The position numbers and the translations under genes were made by a program. The notes below the pieces were generated by a model. It was not told the origin of the DNA. It ran no database searches and saw only the letters and a program-made list of their open reading frames with translations. Shown here in pieces: positions 41,557 to 50,933 of a stretch of DNA of 55,880 nt (positions are counted from its first letter, which is position 1; each line of letters opens with the position of its first letter). The DNA comes from a virus, in the IMG/VR virus record IMGVR_UViG_3300035182_000298, positions 1 through 55,880 of that record; one strand, written 5' to 3'.

Positions 41557-43082
41557 TGAGTTCAAGTTCATCTAATCAATCTACTATATCACTTAATGGT
41601 AAACCAATTGAGCTGAGTAACTATTCTCAGAATTTGATTGAACTGAAATACTATCCTAATGGTATATCAATTCCTGGTTTATCAACAAGTCTTTACTTTG
41701 ATAAAAAGGGGTTGGTTGTTCAACTACAGGGGAGTACTAGTCCAAATCCAATACCAGATTCATTTGTATTTAGTAGTTTATTATCAGTATCATATCAGTT
41801 TAACTATTATGATGTTATTCTTCCAGTTACAACGGGTGGACCAGGGGAACTATTAAATATTATAAATGGTTGGTTAGGATATGTATCTGGGATAACAGTA
41901 AATGGAGGCAGTACATCAGAATTATTAAATAAAATAAATTTAATAGAAGGTACTAATATTGCAATTACATCAGTTTCAGATGCAATAAATAATGAACTTG
42001 GTATAACAATTAGTGCAAGTACTGATATACAATACACAGCATTCGTAGCATCGTATGGTAATGATGTAACGGGAGCGATTGGTGATATTTCAAAGCCTTA
42101 TTTGACTTTGCAAGCAGCACTAGATGGGTTAAAAGATTTGGTTGTAAATAAAGCAGTAGTTGTTGCATTAACTACCGATGCTGATATTACAATTACTAAT
42201 TGTGATATTAATTTAGGTTATCCGTACCATTTAACAATTGATTATACTCTTCAAAATGAAAATCCAATATTTTTTGATGGAGGAACGATGACTTTGGGTA
42301 ATGCTACATTTATTGCTCCTTATGGTATTAGTGTAGTAAATTCGACAATAATACTGAAAGATGATTTTATTTATTTCTATTGCGGAGATTTTAGCACTAC
42401 TGCCTTAGCCAGTATAAATGCAAGTACAATAGAATGTAGAAATTATTATAATGAAGGCACTGTTCAGTCAAATAAATTAATTGTTAAAGACGCATACAGT
42501 GGTTCAGGAACAACAACATCAACTACTACCTACCGCACCGTCCTTCAAGGCATAGTAGTAGGTGATGTTCCAACATGGGATGGGAATGATTATGTTCCAG
42601 CACTACCATTGCGTTATTATGGAGCTTGGCAAGACAATGTTACACAAACTGCTGCTGCTGACAACACTGCTTACGCAATGATTTATAGAACTGTAGATCT
42701 TTCTAATGGAATTACAGTTGTTACTGATGGGACTAATCTTACGAGAATAACATTTGCAAATACAGGTATTTATAATATACAATTTTCTGTTCAATTAGAA
42801 AGTTTATCTAACGCAAGTGAAGATGTAACTATATGGTTACGTAAGAATGGAGTTGATTTACCAGCAACAGGTAGTATAGTTGGTATGACTCAAAGAAAAG
42901 GTGCGGGAGATCCTTATCATACAATAGCTTCTTGGAATTTTGTTTTAAGTGTAATTGCTGGAGAGTATTATCAGTTAATGTGGAGTACAACTAACCATAC
43001 AGATATAATTATACGTGCTTATACAGCAACACCTCCTGCACCAGCAGTTCCATCAATTATATTAACAGTTACACAGGTGTAG
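41556..43082 (+). CDS. Tail fibre protein with C-terminal jelly-roll
   Basis: A 508-residue protein starting MSSSSSNQSTISLNGKPIEL. The middle (about 150-310) is a beta-solenoid-like part (DYTLQNENPIFFDGGTMTLG). The last ~140 residues (LRYYGAWQDNVTQTAAADNT to SIILTVTQV) form a C1q/TNF-like jelly-roll of the type found at the tip of phage receptor-binding proteins. A receptor-binding or capping fibre is likely. It overlaps the previous fibre gene by one base, so the two may make one structure. Confidence 0.72.
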   Translation: MSSSSSNQSTISLNGKPIELSNYSQNLIELKYYPNGISIPGLSTSLYFDKKGLVVQLQGSTSPNPIPDSFVFSSLLSVSYQFNYYDVILPVTTGGPGELLNIINGWLGYVSGITVNGGSTSELLNKINLIEGTNIAITSVSDAINNELGITISASTDIQYTAFVASYGNDVTGAIGDISKPYLTLQAALDGLKDLVVNKAVVVALTTDADITITNCDINLGYPYHLTIDYTLQNENPIFFDGGTMTLGNATFIAPYGISVVNSTIILKDDFIYFYCGDFSTTALASINASTIECRNYYNEGTVQSNKLIVKDAYSGSGTTTSTTTYRTVLQGIVVGDVPTWDGNDYVPALPLRYYGAWQDNVTQTAAADNTAYAMIYRTVDLSNGITVVTDGTNLTRITFANTGIYNIQFSVQLESLSNASEDVTIWLRKNGVDLPATGSIVGMTQRKGAGDPYHTIASWNFVLSVIAGEYYQLMWSTTNHTDIIIRAYTATPPAPAVPSIILTVTQV

Positions 43083-43096
43083 TTTGAGAATAAATC

Positions 43097-43150
43097 ATGG
43101 CAACTAAAAAAACAATCATCAAATTTATTTCTGATAAAATACTACAATGA
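43097..43150 (+). CDS. Possible 17-codon leader ORF
   Basis: ATG at 43097: MATKKTIIKFISDKILQ, then TGA overlapping the ATG of the giant gene (ATGA). It may serve only to couple translation to the long gene, or may be chance; no other evidence is available. Confidence 0.3.
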   Translation: MATKKTIIKFISDKILQ

Positions 43151-46100
43151 ACATTATAGTAAACTGGGCGCCAGACGCCATATCGCTTCTACCTACAGAT
43201 GAGTATGATGTACTGTATAAAATAGCAGACTCTGCTAATCTTAATAATTGGATAGTAGCTAATTTGCAGCAAGCTCCATTTGGACCTCTACCTGCGGGTA
43301 CTACTCAGTATACAATTAATAATGTTTTACCTAATACAGTATATAGAGTAGCTGTTGCTAAAAGCTGTAGTGGTACTCCTACTTTTGTAGTAGAAGGGCA
43401 AATTATTGTAGAAGATTGTTTAATAACTTCATTTTATCAAGGACCTCCTGTTAATGGTTATCCTACATTATTTTACTCAATGTCATCCCCTGATTCTAAT
43501 CATTTGATTAGTAATTCGGTTACAATGTATGACATGACTGCAGGGGATTATCCTTTCTTACTAGAATGTGCAAACCCATGTCCTAATGATCTTTTATTTC
43601 CAGTAGGTAGAATTATACCTATAGATGAGCAATGCTTTACATGTCCACCTTTTGCTTCTACTATATATGGTGGAGTTTGTATAAAAGATTCTGCAAAGTA
43701 TTTATCACCAAGTGGGATATCATCTAGTGCTGGTTATTATGGAAACTATGCAGTTAATCCATTGTGTCTTGGATCTTCTGGTCCCATTCTATTTACATAT
43801 GGCAATGATTATAAGTTAGACTATAAAAACCGAAATATTGATGTAAATTATAATTATGAATTTCCAGCAGACTTAAATTTATTTACTCAAAGTACAAACA
43901 CATGCTTTAGTAATATTGCTAATTATCTTGCGTTTACTCCTACACCTATTGCATTGGATGATGCAAGAATAAGCGGGGCGCTTTTGCATGATCCCATAAC
44001 AGGTGAATATAGCTTTAGTATAGAGGATGGTACTGGACAAACTAATATAGAAGAGTACACAATTTTATACACATCTGATGATGCTTCTTTATCATCACCT
44101 CTTCCACTAGTTGATAATAGTGGAGCAGTTATTACAGATTTCAATGTTGATTATGCAGTATATTGTCCTGTAGAAATACTTCCTATACTTAGTCCTGTTC
44201 AATTATCTATAGGAATGACAGTCGAGGTATTTATATATGATCCAGGTCTTAACAATATTTGCAATATTAGTAATGCTAATTACACAGGATTAACATTAGC
44301 TCAAGCGTGTACTAGTATAGCTAGTTATATTACTGCCAACACTGCTTATGATGCAAATGCTGTAATAATTAATGGAACGCAGTATATTAGAATAGTATGT
44401 CCAGGTGTTAATGTAATTGCTTCTGGAGAAATTAAAATAAGTGGCCCATCTCTTATGGGACCTACATCACCAGATATTTTTCAAGTAGCTCCTACTAGTG
44501 TAACTGATTTTAGAATACAAAGCGCACTTATTTATGATAGTGGTTCTGGTGATAAGATATATGGAGCTCGTGGATTTCAGGGAAATGATACTGGTAAAAT
44601 AGAAGTAACAGATATTACTACAGCTACTACACTAGAGTATAATCACCCAATAGCTATTCAGACATCTCGACTTAATCTAGTAGATGTTGCACCACCTGCA
44701 CGCGCGTGGAACATTGATGTATCAGATGCAGCGGGTGTTGGAGTAGGCGGTATAAATCAAGACATTGTAAAAACAGCAGCAGTATGGAATACTGGATATG
44801 TATATCGACTATTCTATACGGATACAACTGGTACAGAAATACGTGTAACTGATGATGCGGGCACTTTAATTGATTCTGAATTTCTATCTACTATAACTGG
44901 AAATTCAGAATGTGCTCGTTTAATATCAGTGGATCAAACAAATGGTATTCAACTTATAGTGATGGTTGATGATCCATCTTCTCCTGGACAATGTATTGCA
45001 GAAATTATTCAACATAGTGCAGTAGCAAATTGGGTTAGTGTTAATACAATTAATAATATTCCTTCTGCTAATGAAGTAGTAAAAGGTACAATCACTGGAG
45101 TAGTTGCTCCCTTTGCTGTAGTTTCTAGTACTCAATATAGTATTACAGTTACGGGCAATCCTTGGACAAATAATCAATACAATCTTTTTACTATTGAAAT
45201 TATTACTGGTGCATCTGCAGGAACCAAGGTACAATTGTATTTTTATTGCCCAGGACCTCCTTGTAATTTACCTTACTTAACTAATTTTAGCAATAACACA
45301 AATACTTTATTTATTAATCCAGCTGCTTCTTATGGATTTGATGCAAGTGTCTTAGCACCTGGTGATCAATTTGTTCTTCTTAATGATCAAGATTATATTG
45401 GTGAGATATATGATATAAATGCTAGTTATACAGCTGCTCAATACAATAATTATAAAATAACATTTGAGGATGCAACTAATCCTTTGCTAGGCAATGAGTT
45501 TAGCATTGTAGGTACAAGTCCCACAAGTATCCGCGTTGGTCCTTTAGGTATTGGTACTTATTTTAATAATATTACTCAAACATCTCCAGCTCCTTCAATT
45601 ACACGATTAAACTATGATACGCCATATAGGATCTATAAAATCAATGATGGTGATATTGTATTTAATCCTGTAAACAATTATTGGTATCACTCCTGTGGCA
45701 ATGGTCAGATAAATGTTATAGATTCTGTAACAGGAACTCTTATTAGTACAGAACAACTTCTAGAACCCAATAGTGTAACTTTTGCAAATGGATCATTTCA
45801 GATAGCAATAGATTCATTAGGTGAAGCATATTGTATTCAGCGTGATTCTACCAACACTGATGTAGGTGTTACTCTCATCCCTATCGCCAGTAAGAATATT
45901 TATCGCCTAAATGCTTCAGGTTTTGCTCTTGCTGCTATTAATGGTTCAATCTTATGGAATGAAAACATAGCAGGTAACATATCAGTGTATGATGACGGGG
46001 TTAATGAACACTTGTTCTTTACATCTATTGATACACGTAAGATTTATAAGTATAACATTAGTGCAAATACATTTATATCTAAAACTGTACCTAGTGTCTA

Positions 46101-47922
46101 CAAGAAATCATCAGCTGTTGAGAAAATTCAAGGAGCAGTTCATATAGAAAATGAGTTCATGATAATCATGAACAAATTAAGTTCAAGCCCATCTGCTAAC
46201 ATATTAAACGATTATACATTTACAAATCTTTTTGTATATGATTTTGCAGGCAATTCTATTGAACAAGTATTAGTTGGAGCAGACTCAACACCATATGCAG
46301 GTGCCACTATTAATTGGAATCTTGGAATTTATGGAGAAACATTTGCTGAGTACAATTTAGCTAAAGATTATGGACTTGGTGGACTATCAATCAAAGTCAA
46401 CGGTTCATTACCTTCTGCTAGAATTTTTTGGAAACAATGGACAACAGATAATTACTATCAATCTCAAGGTTTTGTAGAAACAGGTGTTGCTCAATTGTGG
46501 GGAATATGTATAGGTGAAAGTGGTGGAGATCTTATAAAGATCTGGAACATTCAGTCAAACGGTAGTTTGCAAGCATCAAATAGAACACTTTATACTTATG
46601 GTGGTACAAGATCGTATACAAATCTTCCTGTTAAGATGGAATACGACACTTTTTATAATCATGTAGTTGGTGTTACATTTGCTAGTCAAAGTCTTGTGTT
46701 AATAGATCCTGTAAATTTCACAGGTTATCACGGTGGTCCTTATTATGGCAATTACAATGTTTCTACTAATAAACTTGCTATTGACACTCTTGCATCTGGA
46801 ACTTTAGTTTTTCCAACTGATTTTATCACCAACAATCAAGGTACTATAACAATTTTTGGAGGTAAGAATAGTAGTGTTAATTCAATATATGTTAGATATA
46901 CAAGTGTTGATATAACTGGTCCAAATAATTCATTCACAAGTACAGGGACGTTAGGAGATGGTTCTAGTCCTAATCCTGGATTATTTTATTTAGGATATAA
47001 TCCTGGTTATTCACAAGTATATAATCCATCAAGTAATCAAATATGGTTGATGGCTCGTAATATACCTGATATTTGTGAAAATCCTCCATGCCCTCCAAAT
47101 GCACTTACAACTCAAGATGTAGTTATTGGAATTTTAGATCATGATACGCTAAATGTAATAGATGTAATTAATCTGTCAAATCAAAATGCAGATCCTATAG
47201 GTAGTGTTGGATATTACTTCTTAGGATTCTATATTCCAGCACTTGATTTGATGTGTTACATTGGGGGTTTTAATGGTAAGTTATTATTGATCAATGCTAC
47301 CACTAGACAAACTGTTTATAATGGATCACTCGTCCCAGCTGCTAATTTCTTAAGAACTCCTCCTTTATTGCTTACATCATATTATGGTTGGATGGTTCCT
47401 TATAATAATGGAGTATTTTTAGATTATACAATTAACACATTATTAAATGAGCGTTGGGTATATCTTACTCCACAAACTGTGACATATACAGGATTAACAC
47501 ATAATATTTTAACAATTAATGTAGAGGGTGTTGATATTCTTTTACAAGATGATGTATATGCAACTACCCTAACAGGTAATACATTTGGACAATGGAAAGT
47601 GTTGACAGATGATACATGGGCTTCTATACCTGGAAGTGGAACAATTACAATCAATCCAAATGAAATCATTGAGTTTGTTATGTTTGACAAGCAGATAAAA
47701 CTCATAGAGGTAGAAAACCTTTCAACTGCAACTATATATGATCTGGCAAACTATACAGATCTATCTACTTTACCCACGTTCAACAATAAGAATTTCATAC
47801 GAAACTTTTCTATTAAAGCGGATAACATAAATGTATCTAATGGTGATCAATTAAAGTTTACTTTTAGCAATCCTGCAAACGCCAACAATCCATTCATAAA
47901 CACTGTAATACTCAATTTCTAA
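43147..47922 (+). CDS. Giant virion protein with FN3-like start and propeller-like repeats
   Basis: A 1591-residue protein, the longest complete gene here. Residues 1-95 are FN3-like (MNIIVNWAPDAISLLPTDEY ... NTVYRVAVAKSC). The middle has beta-rich domains and Cys pairs (CANPCPNDLL, CFTCPPF). From about 830 to 1430 strands repeat in units of the type WYHSCGNGQINVIDSVTGTL, QSLVLIDPVNFTGYHGGPYY and NGKLLLINATTRQTVYNGSL, which look like blades of a beta-propeller (YVTN/NHL-like). The C-terminal part is Ig-like. Probably a long fibre or host-contact protein. No enzyme motif seen. Confidence 0.7.
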   Translation: MNIIVNWAPDAISLLPTDEYDVLYKIADSANLNNWIVANLQQAPFGPLPAGTTQYTINNVLPNTVYRVAVAKSCSGTPTFVVEGQIIVEDCLITSFYQGPPVNGYPTLFYSMSSPDSNHLISNSVTMYDMTAGDYPFLLECANPCPNDLLFPVGRIIPIDEQCFTCPPFASTIYGGVCIKDSAKYLSPSGISSSAGYYGNYAVNPLCLGSSGPILFTYGNDYKLDYKNRNIDVNYNYEFPADLNLFTQSTNTCFSNIANYLAFTPTPIALDDARISGALLHDPITGEYSFSIEDGTGQTNIEEYTILYTSDDASLSSPLPLVDNSGAVITDFNVDYAVYCPVEILPILSPVQLSIGMTVEVFIYDPGLNNICNISNANYTGLTLAQACTSIASYITANTAYDANAVIINGTQYIRIVCPGVNVIASGEIKISGPSLMGPTSPDIFQVAPTSVTDFRIQSALIYDSGSGDKIYGARGFQGNDTGKIEVTDITTATTLEYNHPIAIQTSRLNLVDVAPPARAWNIDVSDAAGVGVGGINQDIVKTAAVWNTGYVYRLFYTDTTGTEIRVTDDAGTLIDSEFLSTITGNSECARLISVDQTNGIQLIVMVDDPSSPGQCIAEIIQHSAVANWVSVNTINNIPSANEVVKGTITGVVAPFAVVSSTQYSITVTGNPWTNNQYNLFTIEIITGASAGTKVQLYFYCPGPPCNLPYLTNFSNNTNTLFINPAASYGFDASVLAPGDQFVLLNDQDYIGEIYDINASYTAAQYNNYKITFEDATNPLLGNEFSIVGTSPTSIRVGPLGIGTYFNNITQTSPAPSITRLNYDTPYRIYKINDGDIVFNPVNNYWYHSCGNGQINVIDSVTGTLISTEQLLEPNSVTFANGSFQIAIDSLGEAYCIQRDSTNTDVGVTLIPIASKNIYRLNASGFALAAINGSILWNENIAGNISVYDDGVNEHLFFTSIDTRKIYKYNISANTFISKTVPSVYKKSSAVEKIQGAVHIENEFMIIMNKLSSSPSANILNDYTFTNLFVYDFAGNSIEQVLVGADSTPYAGATINWNLGIYGETFAEYNLAKDYGLGGLSIKVNGSLPSARIFWKQWTTDNYYQSQGFVETGVAQLWGICIGESGGDLIKIWNIQSNGSLQASNRTLYTYGGTRSYTNLPVKMEYDTFYNHVVGVTFASQSLVLIDPVNFTGYHGGPYYGNYNVSTNKLAIDTLASGTLVFPTDFITNNQGTITIFGGKNSSVNSIYVRYTSVDITGPNNSFTSTGTLGDGSSPNPGLFYLGYNPGYSQVYNPSSNQIWLMARNIPDICENPPCPPNALTTQDVVIGILDHDTLNVIDVINLSNQNADPIGSVGYYFLGFYIPALDLMCYIGGFNGKLLLINATTRQTVYNGSLVPAANFLRTPPLLLTSYYGWMVPYNNGVFLDYTINTLLNERWVYLTPQTVTYTGLTHNILTINVEGVDILLQDDVYATTLTGNTFGQWKVLTDDTWASIPGSGTITINPNEIIEFVMFDKQIKLIEVENLSTATIYDLANYTDLSTLPTFNNKNFIRNFSIKADNINVSNGDQLKFTFSNPANANNPFINTVILNF

Positions 47923-47923
47923 A

Positions 47924-49006
47924 ATGCCAGGACCCGTTACATTCACTATAAACTACAGCTGTAGCCCAAATGCGATATTAGGCATACTAGAGTATAGACA
48001 CTTGCAACCTGATAACACATGGAGCCCATGGGTCCAGAACCAAATACTTGGAACATTTGCAATTGACACATCTTTGGGATTAAGTCAAACCTTAACAAAT
48101 GTCAATGGCAATAATGCTGAATATAATCTAAATACTACGTATGAGTTTAAAATACAGCAGTTTTGTGATAATGGCACCATAGTTTATTCTAATGTAAGTT
48201 CAGAGGTTTATTCTCAGGGTTGTATACCATACGTAGCTATAGTAAGTACGCAAGGATATGTTGATAGCAGTTATGCTATTGACGTCTATTTTACAAATCC
48301 ATCTGCGCCAAATGCTCTGATAGATCCATTTGCTACAAGCATTATTAGTTACTCATTTACTGTATTTGAAATTACTAACTCAAATAGGACAGACATTGGA
48401 ACAGTGGTTGTTCAATATACAGACATTACAAATGGAGTACCAGATTATAGTCTAACTATAACATCTGCTGATTTGACTACTGCTCTGTTATCTGATGGTA
48501 AGTATGAAATGGAACTAACAATAACATTTTTGACATCGACGGGTAATATTCAAGTTAATTGTGCTTTAGAAGAAATGTTAATTCTTCCATCGTGCAATAC
48601 ATATAAGATATGGAACAAGGAGTGGTGGACACTCAGTTATACAGATTGTAATGGTAATGTTATAAAAATTGCTAATGATAGACCACAACCTGTAGGTGGA
48701 AATATTTTAGAACCACCACCTTTGAATAACTTCTTTATTATTTGTTCTCAAACTGTTCCAAATGGAGGTGCATGTTTAAGTGCAGGTGGTGGTGCTGGTA
48801 CTATATTTTCACCACCTGCATCACTGGTAAGTGGCGTCCAACAAAATATTACAAATCCTGTTGCTCCTGGAACATGGCCTGTGGCAACTTTATTGTGGGG
48901 TGCAGTAGTAGAAAGAGATCCTAATGTTTTGGGATGTGACTCTACATGGAATGGTAAAAGTGGACTTACTAATCAGAATGTATCTATTCTAGTTCCGCAA
49001 TGTTAA
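47924..49006 (+). CDS. FN3-like virion protein
   Basis: A 360-residue protein beginning MPGPVTFTINYSCSPNAILG, with two FN3-like domains (LNTTYEFKIQQFCDNGTIVY is a typical last strand set) and a C-terminal part with conserved-looking YKIWNKEWWTLSYTDCNGNV followed by a Gly/Pro-rich end (CLSAGGGAGTIFSPPASLVS). It starts one base after the giant gene stops. It is probably the last exposed fibre component before the lysozyme/tail-tube set. Family not known. Confidence 0.66.
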   Translation: MPGPVTFTINYSCSPNAILGILEYRHLQPDNTWSPWVQNQILGTFAIDTSLGLSQTLTNVNGNNAEYNLNTTYEFKIQQFCDNGTIVYSNVSSEVYSQGCIPYVAIVSTQGYVDSSYAIDVYFTNPSAPNALIDPFATSIISYSFTVFEITNSNRTDIGTVVVQYTDITNGVPDYSLTITSADLTTALLSDGKYEMELTITFLTSTGNIQVNCALEEMLILPSCNTYKIWNKEWWTLSYTDCNGNVIKIANDRPQPVGGNILEPPPLNNFFIICSQTVPNGGACLSAGGGAGTIFSPPASLVSGVQQNITNPVAPGTWPVATLLWGAVVERDPNVLGCDSTWNGKSGLTNQNVSILVPQC

Positions 49007-49124
49007 AATTCAGGTTGGTTGGTATACCTGACGTAGGTGATGTTCCCCAGGGTAATACCTGGGGACTCACTATAAACTTCAAAAGTTTAATTTTTATTAC
49101 TACTTAAAATTTATTATCTTAGAT
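49007..49124 (+). terminator. Gap with two hairpins, the second a terminator
   Basis: CCCCAGG/CCTGGGG (49045-49061) forms a compact hairpin without a T run. AAACTT/AAGTTT (49074-49088) is followed by AATTTTTATT and is a weak terminator. The end of the gap has AAAATT and TATCTTAG (49106-49122), similar to the motif at 22574-22590, but only 2 bases before the ATG at 49125, so a leader would be almost absent. Confidence 0.55.
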
Positions 49125-49706
49125 ATGAGAGATGTTATTAAACTCAACAGAAAAGGACCAAGGCATCATCCTAAGCGTCATAATATGGTATCACTGGAAA
49201 ATCTAAAAGTGATAGCTGAAGATCCTGATTGCTTAGTTAAAGATATTAAGGTAATTAAACAGATTATCATGGCATCGCACAATGTTATTAAAAATGCTAT
49301 TGTATACACGCGTGATGGCATAGAACTTCCAGAGCAGTTAGGATATATGTTCCTAGGCACATGTCAACCTAAAATACGTAAGAATGTGGATTTTAGAACA
49401 ACAGACCATTATCTAAAAGTCATACAGCATCGTAATTGGGAAAGCGATAGTTACTTAGCTAAAATCTTCTATACCAACTATGAAACAAAATACAAATTTA
49501 AGTATAATGATTTGTGGGGGTTTAAAGCTGCGCGGGAATTTACTAAACTAGTTGGATGTGAGTATCCACAGAACTGGAAGATGTATATTCAAGTAGATCA
49601 TACATTAAAGATAGCCAGATTATATAGGTCTTACGTGCAACAGGTTAATAGAAAAGGTGTAGATGATCTTTTATCTGATCAATATAATCCATTAGAAATT
49701 GAATAA
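49125..49706 (+). CDS. Hypothetical protein of the tail-tube block
   Basis: A 193-residue basic protein starting MRDVIKLNRKGPRHHPKRHN, mostly helical, with aromatic-rich middle (HYLKVIQHRNWESDSYLAKI, then KYKFKYNDLWGFKAAREFTK). The strongly basic His/Lys/Arg start may touch DNA. It lies between fibre and lysozyme genes. It has the look of a conserved internal or tail protein but I cannot name the family. Confidence 0.65.
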   Translation: MRDVIKLNRKGPRHHPKRHNMVSLENLKVIAEDPDCLVKDIKVIKQIIMASHNVIKNAIVYTRDGIELPEQLGYMFLGTCQPKIRKNVDFRTTDHYLKVIQHRNWESDSYLAKIFYTNYETKYKFKYNDLWGFKAAREFTKLVGCEYPQNWKMYIQVDHTLKIARLYRSYVQQVNRKGVDDLLSDQYNPLEIE

Positions 49707-49707
49707 C

Positions 49708-50247
49708 ATGTTCAGAGCAATGTTAAATTTCATAAAGAATATTATTAAAAGTATTATAGATATAAAAGAAGCAACTGAAGATATATCATCAGTAGTTCGT
49801 GTATCAAATCAAGCTGCTCAAATGATTAAAAACTTTGAGGGCTATAGTGAAAAGGCATATGCTGATAGTGCAGGTGTGTGGACTATAGGATATGGTAATA
49901 CATATTATGCAGATGGTACACCTGTAAAAAAAAATGATACTATAAGTAAGACTGACGCTGAGAAACTATTTGATCAAGTACTTCATTTATTTGCAGATGA
50001 TGTAGATCAGATGTTGAATGTGAAATTGAACAATTGTCAGTTTGGAGCTATTGTATCTTTGAGTTATAACATCGGTATTAAAGCATTTAAGAAAAGTACA
50101 CTATTAAGAAAGATTAATGTTGATCCTAATGACCCAACTATTGCTAATGAATTTGGACGTTGGATAAAAGCAGGGGGTAAAACACTAAATGGATTAGTAA
50201 TACGCAGAAAGAAGGAAGCGGAATATTACGTCAGTAAAAATTGCTAA
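49708..50247 (+). CDS. GH24 (T4-type) lysozyme, endolysin or virion lysin
   Basis: 179 residues from ATG at 49708; a TTG nine bases upstream is rejected since it would overlap the previous stop. The catalytic triad of T4 lysozyme is complete with exact spacing: E44, D53, T59 (EGYSEKAYADSAGVWTIGYG). It cuts the glycan of peptidoglycan. A 35-residue helical N-terminus (MFRAMLNFIKNIIKSIIDIK) precedes the domain; it is amphipathic and could bind membrane or tail. Its place amid tail genes fits either an endolysin or a virion-borne lysin for entry. Confidence 0.92.
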   Translation: MFRAMLNFIKNIIKSIIDIKEATEDISSVVRVSNQAAQMIKNFEGYSEKAYADSAGVWTIGYGNTYYADGTPVKKNDTISKTDAEKLFDQVLHLFADDVDQMLNVKLNNCQFGAIVSLSYNIGIKAFKKSTLLRKINVDPNDPTIANEFGRWIKAGGKTLNGLVIRRKKEAEYYVSKNC

Positions 50248-50258
50248 ATTAAATATCG

Positions 50259-50933
50259 ATGGTAGCTACAGTATCAGAAGCAATAAGCAGAGTAAGGAAT
50301 CAGATCAAGTCTGTTAACATTGATGCGTTTGTTACAGATCGTTATATCTTTTCCCTTATTCTCAAACATATATCTTGGTTGATAAAGCGGGAGGATGATA
50401 AGGGTATACTTAGAAAGTACAACACAATATTCCACACCTTGGATTACTTTCCTATGATTGATGTGGACAAGGCAGATGTTGGATGTTTTTGCATTACATC
50501 TGGTTGCACAATTAAAAGAAGTAAATACAAGATACCACCTACGTACGATGGATCATATGGTCCAATAATAAGATCTATAACAAGTATTGATGGTACATCG
50601 CCACTAACCTTAACTTATCCATCTACTTATCAATCAATGATAAGACAAAAAACTTATAAATATAACACCACCTTTTACTACTACATTGTAAATGATTACA
50701 TCTATGCTCCTAATATATCTTGGCCTGCTATACGAGTCGAGGGTTTATTTAGATCAGGAATTGGTAATTACAACTGTGATATAGAACACGATTGTATCTA
50801 CATACAAGATGAGCCATTCTCAGTACCTATGTATTTGTGGGCTGAGATGGAACAAAATGTGATGAAGGACTTGACAATGAGTATCCAGATACCCAGTGAC
50901 ACACAATCAGATTTCTTAAGTAATACGCAATGA
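50259..50933 (+). CDS. Tail-tube/connector protein candidate (gp4-like position)
   Basis: A 224-residue protein with a helical start (AISRVRNQIKSVNIDAFVTD, then YIFSLILKHISWLIKREDDK) and a beta-rich remainder with Cys pair (VGCFCITSGCTIKRSK). Helical start plus beta body resembles the adaptors that P22 gp4 and T7 gp11 represent. In crAss-like phages a protein of this size lies just before the next one and the large tail protein. Linked to the next gene by ATGA. Confidence 0.62.
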   Translation: MVATVSEAISRVRNQIKSVNIDAFVTDRYIFSLILKHISWLIKREDDKGILRKYNTIFHTLDYFPMIDVDKADVGCFCITSGCTIKRSKYKIPPTYDGSYGPIIRSITSIDGTSPLTLTYPSTYQSMIRQKTYKYNTTFYYYIVNDYIYAPNISWPAIRVEGLFRSGIGNYNCDIEHDCIYIQDEPFSVPMYLWAEMEQNVMKDLTMSIQIPSDTQSDFLSNTQ

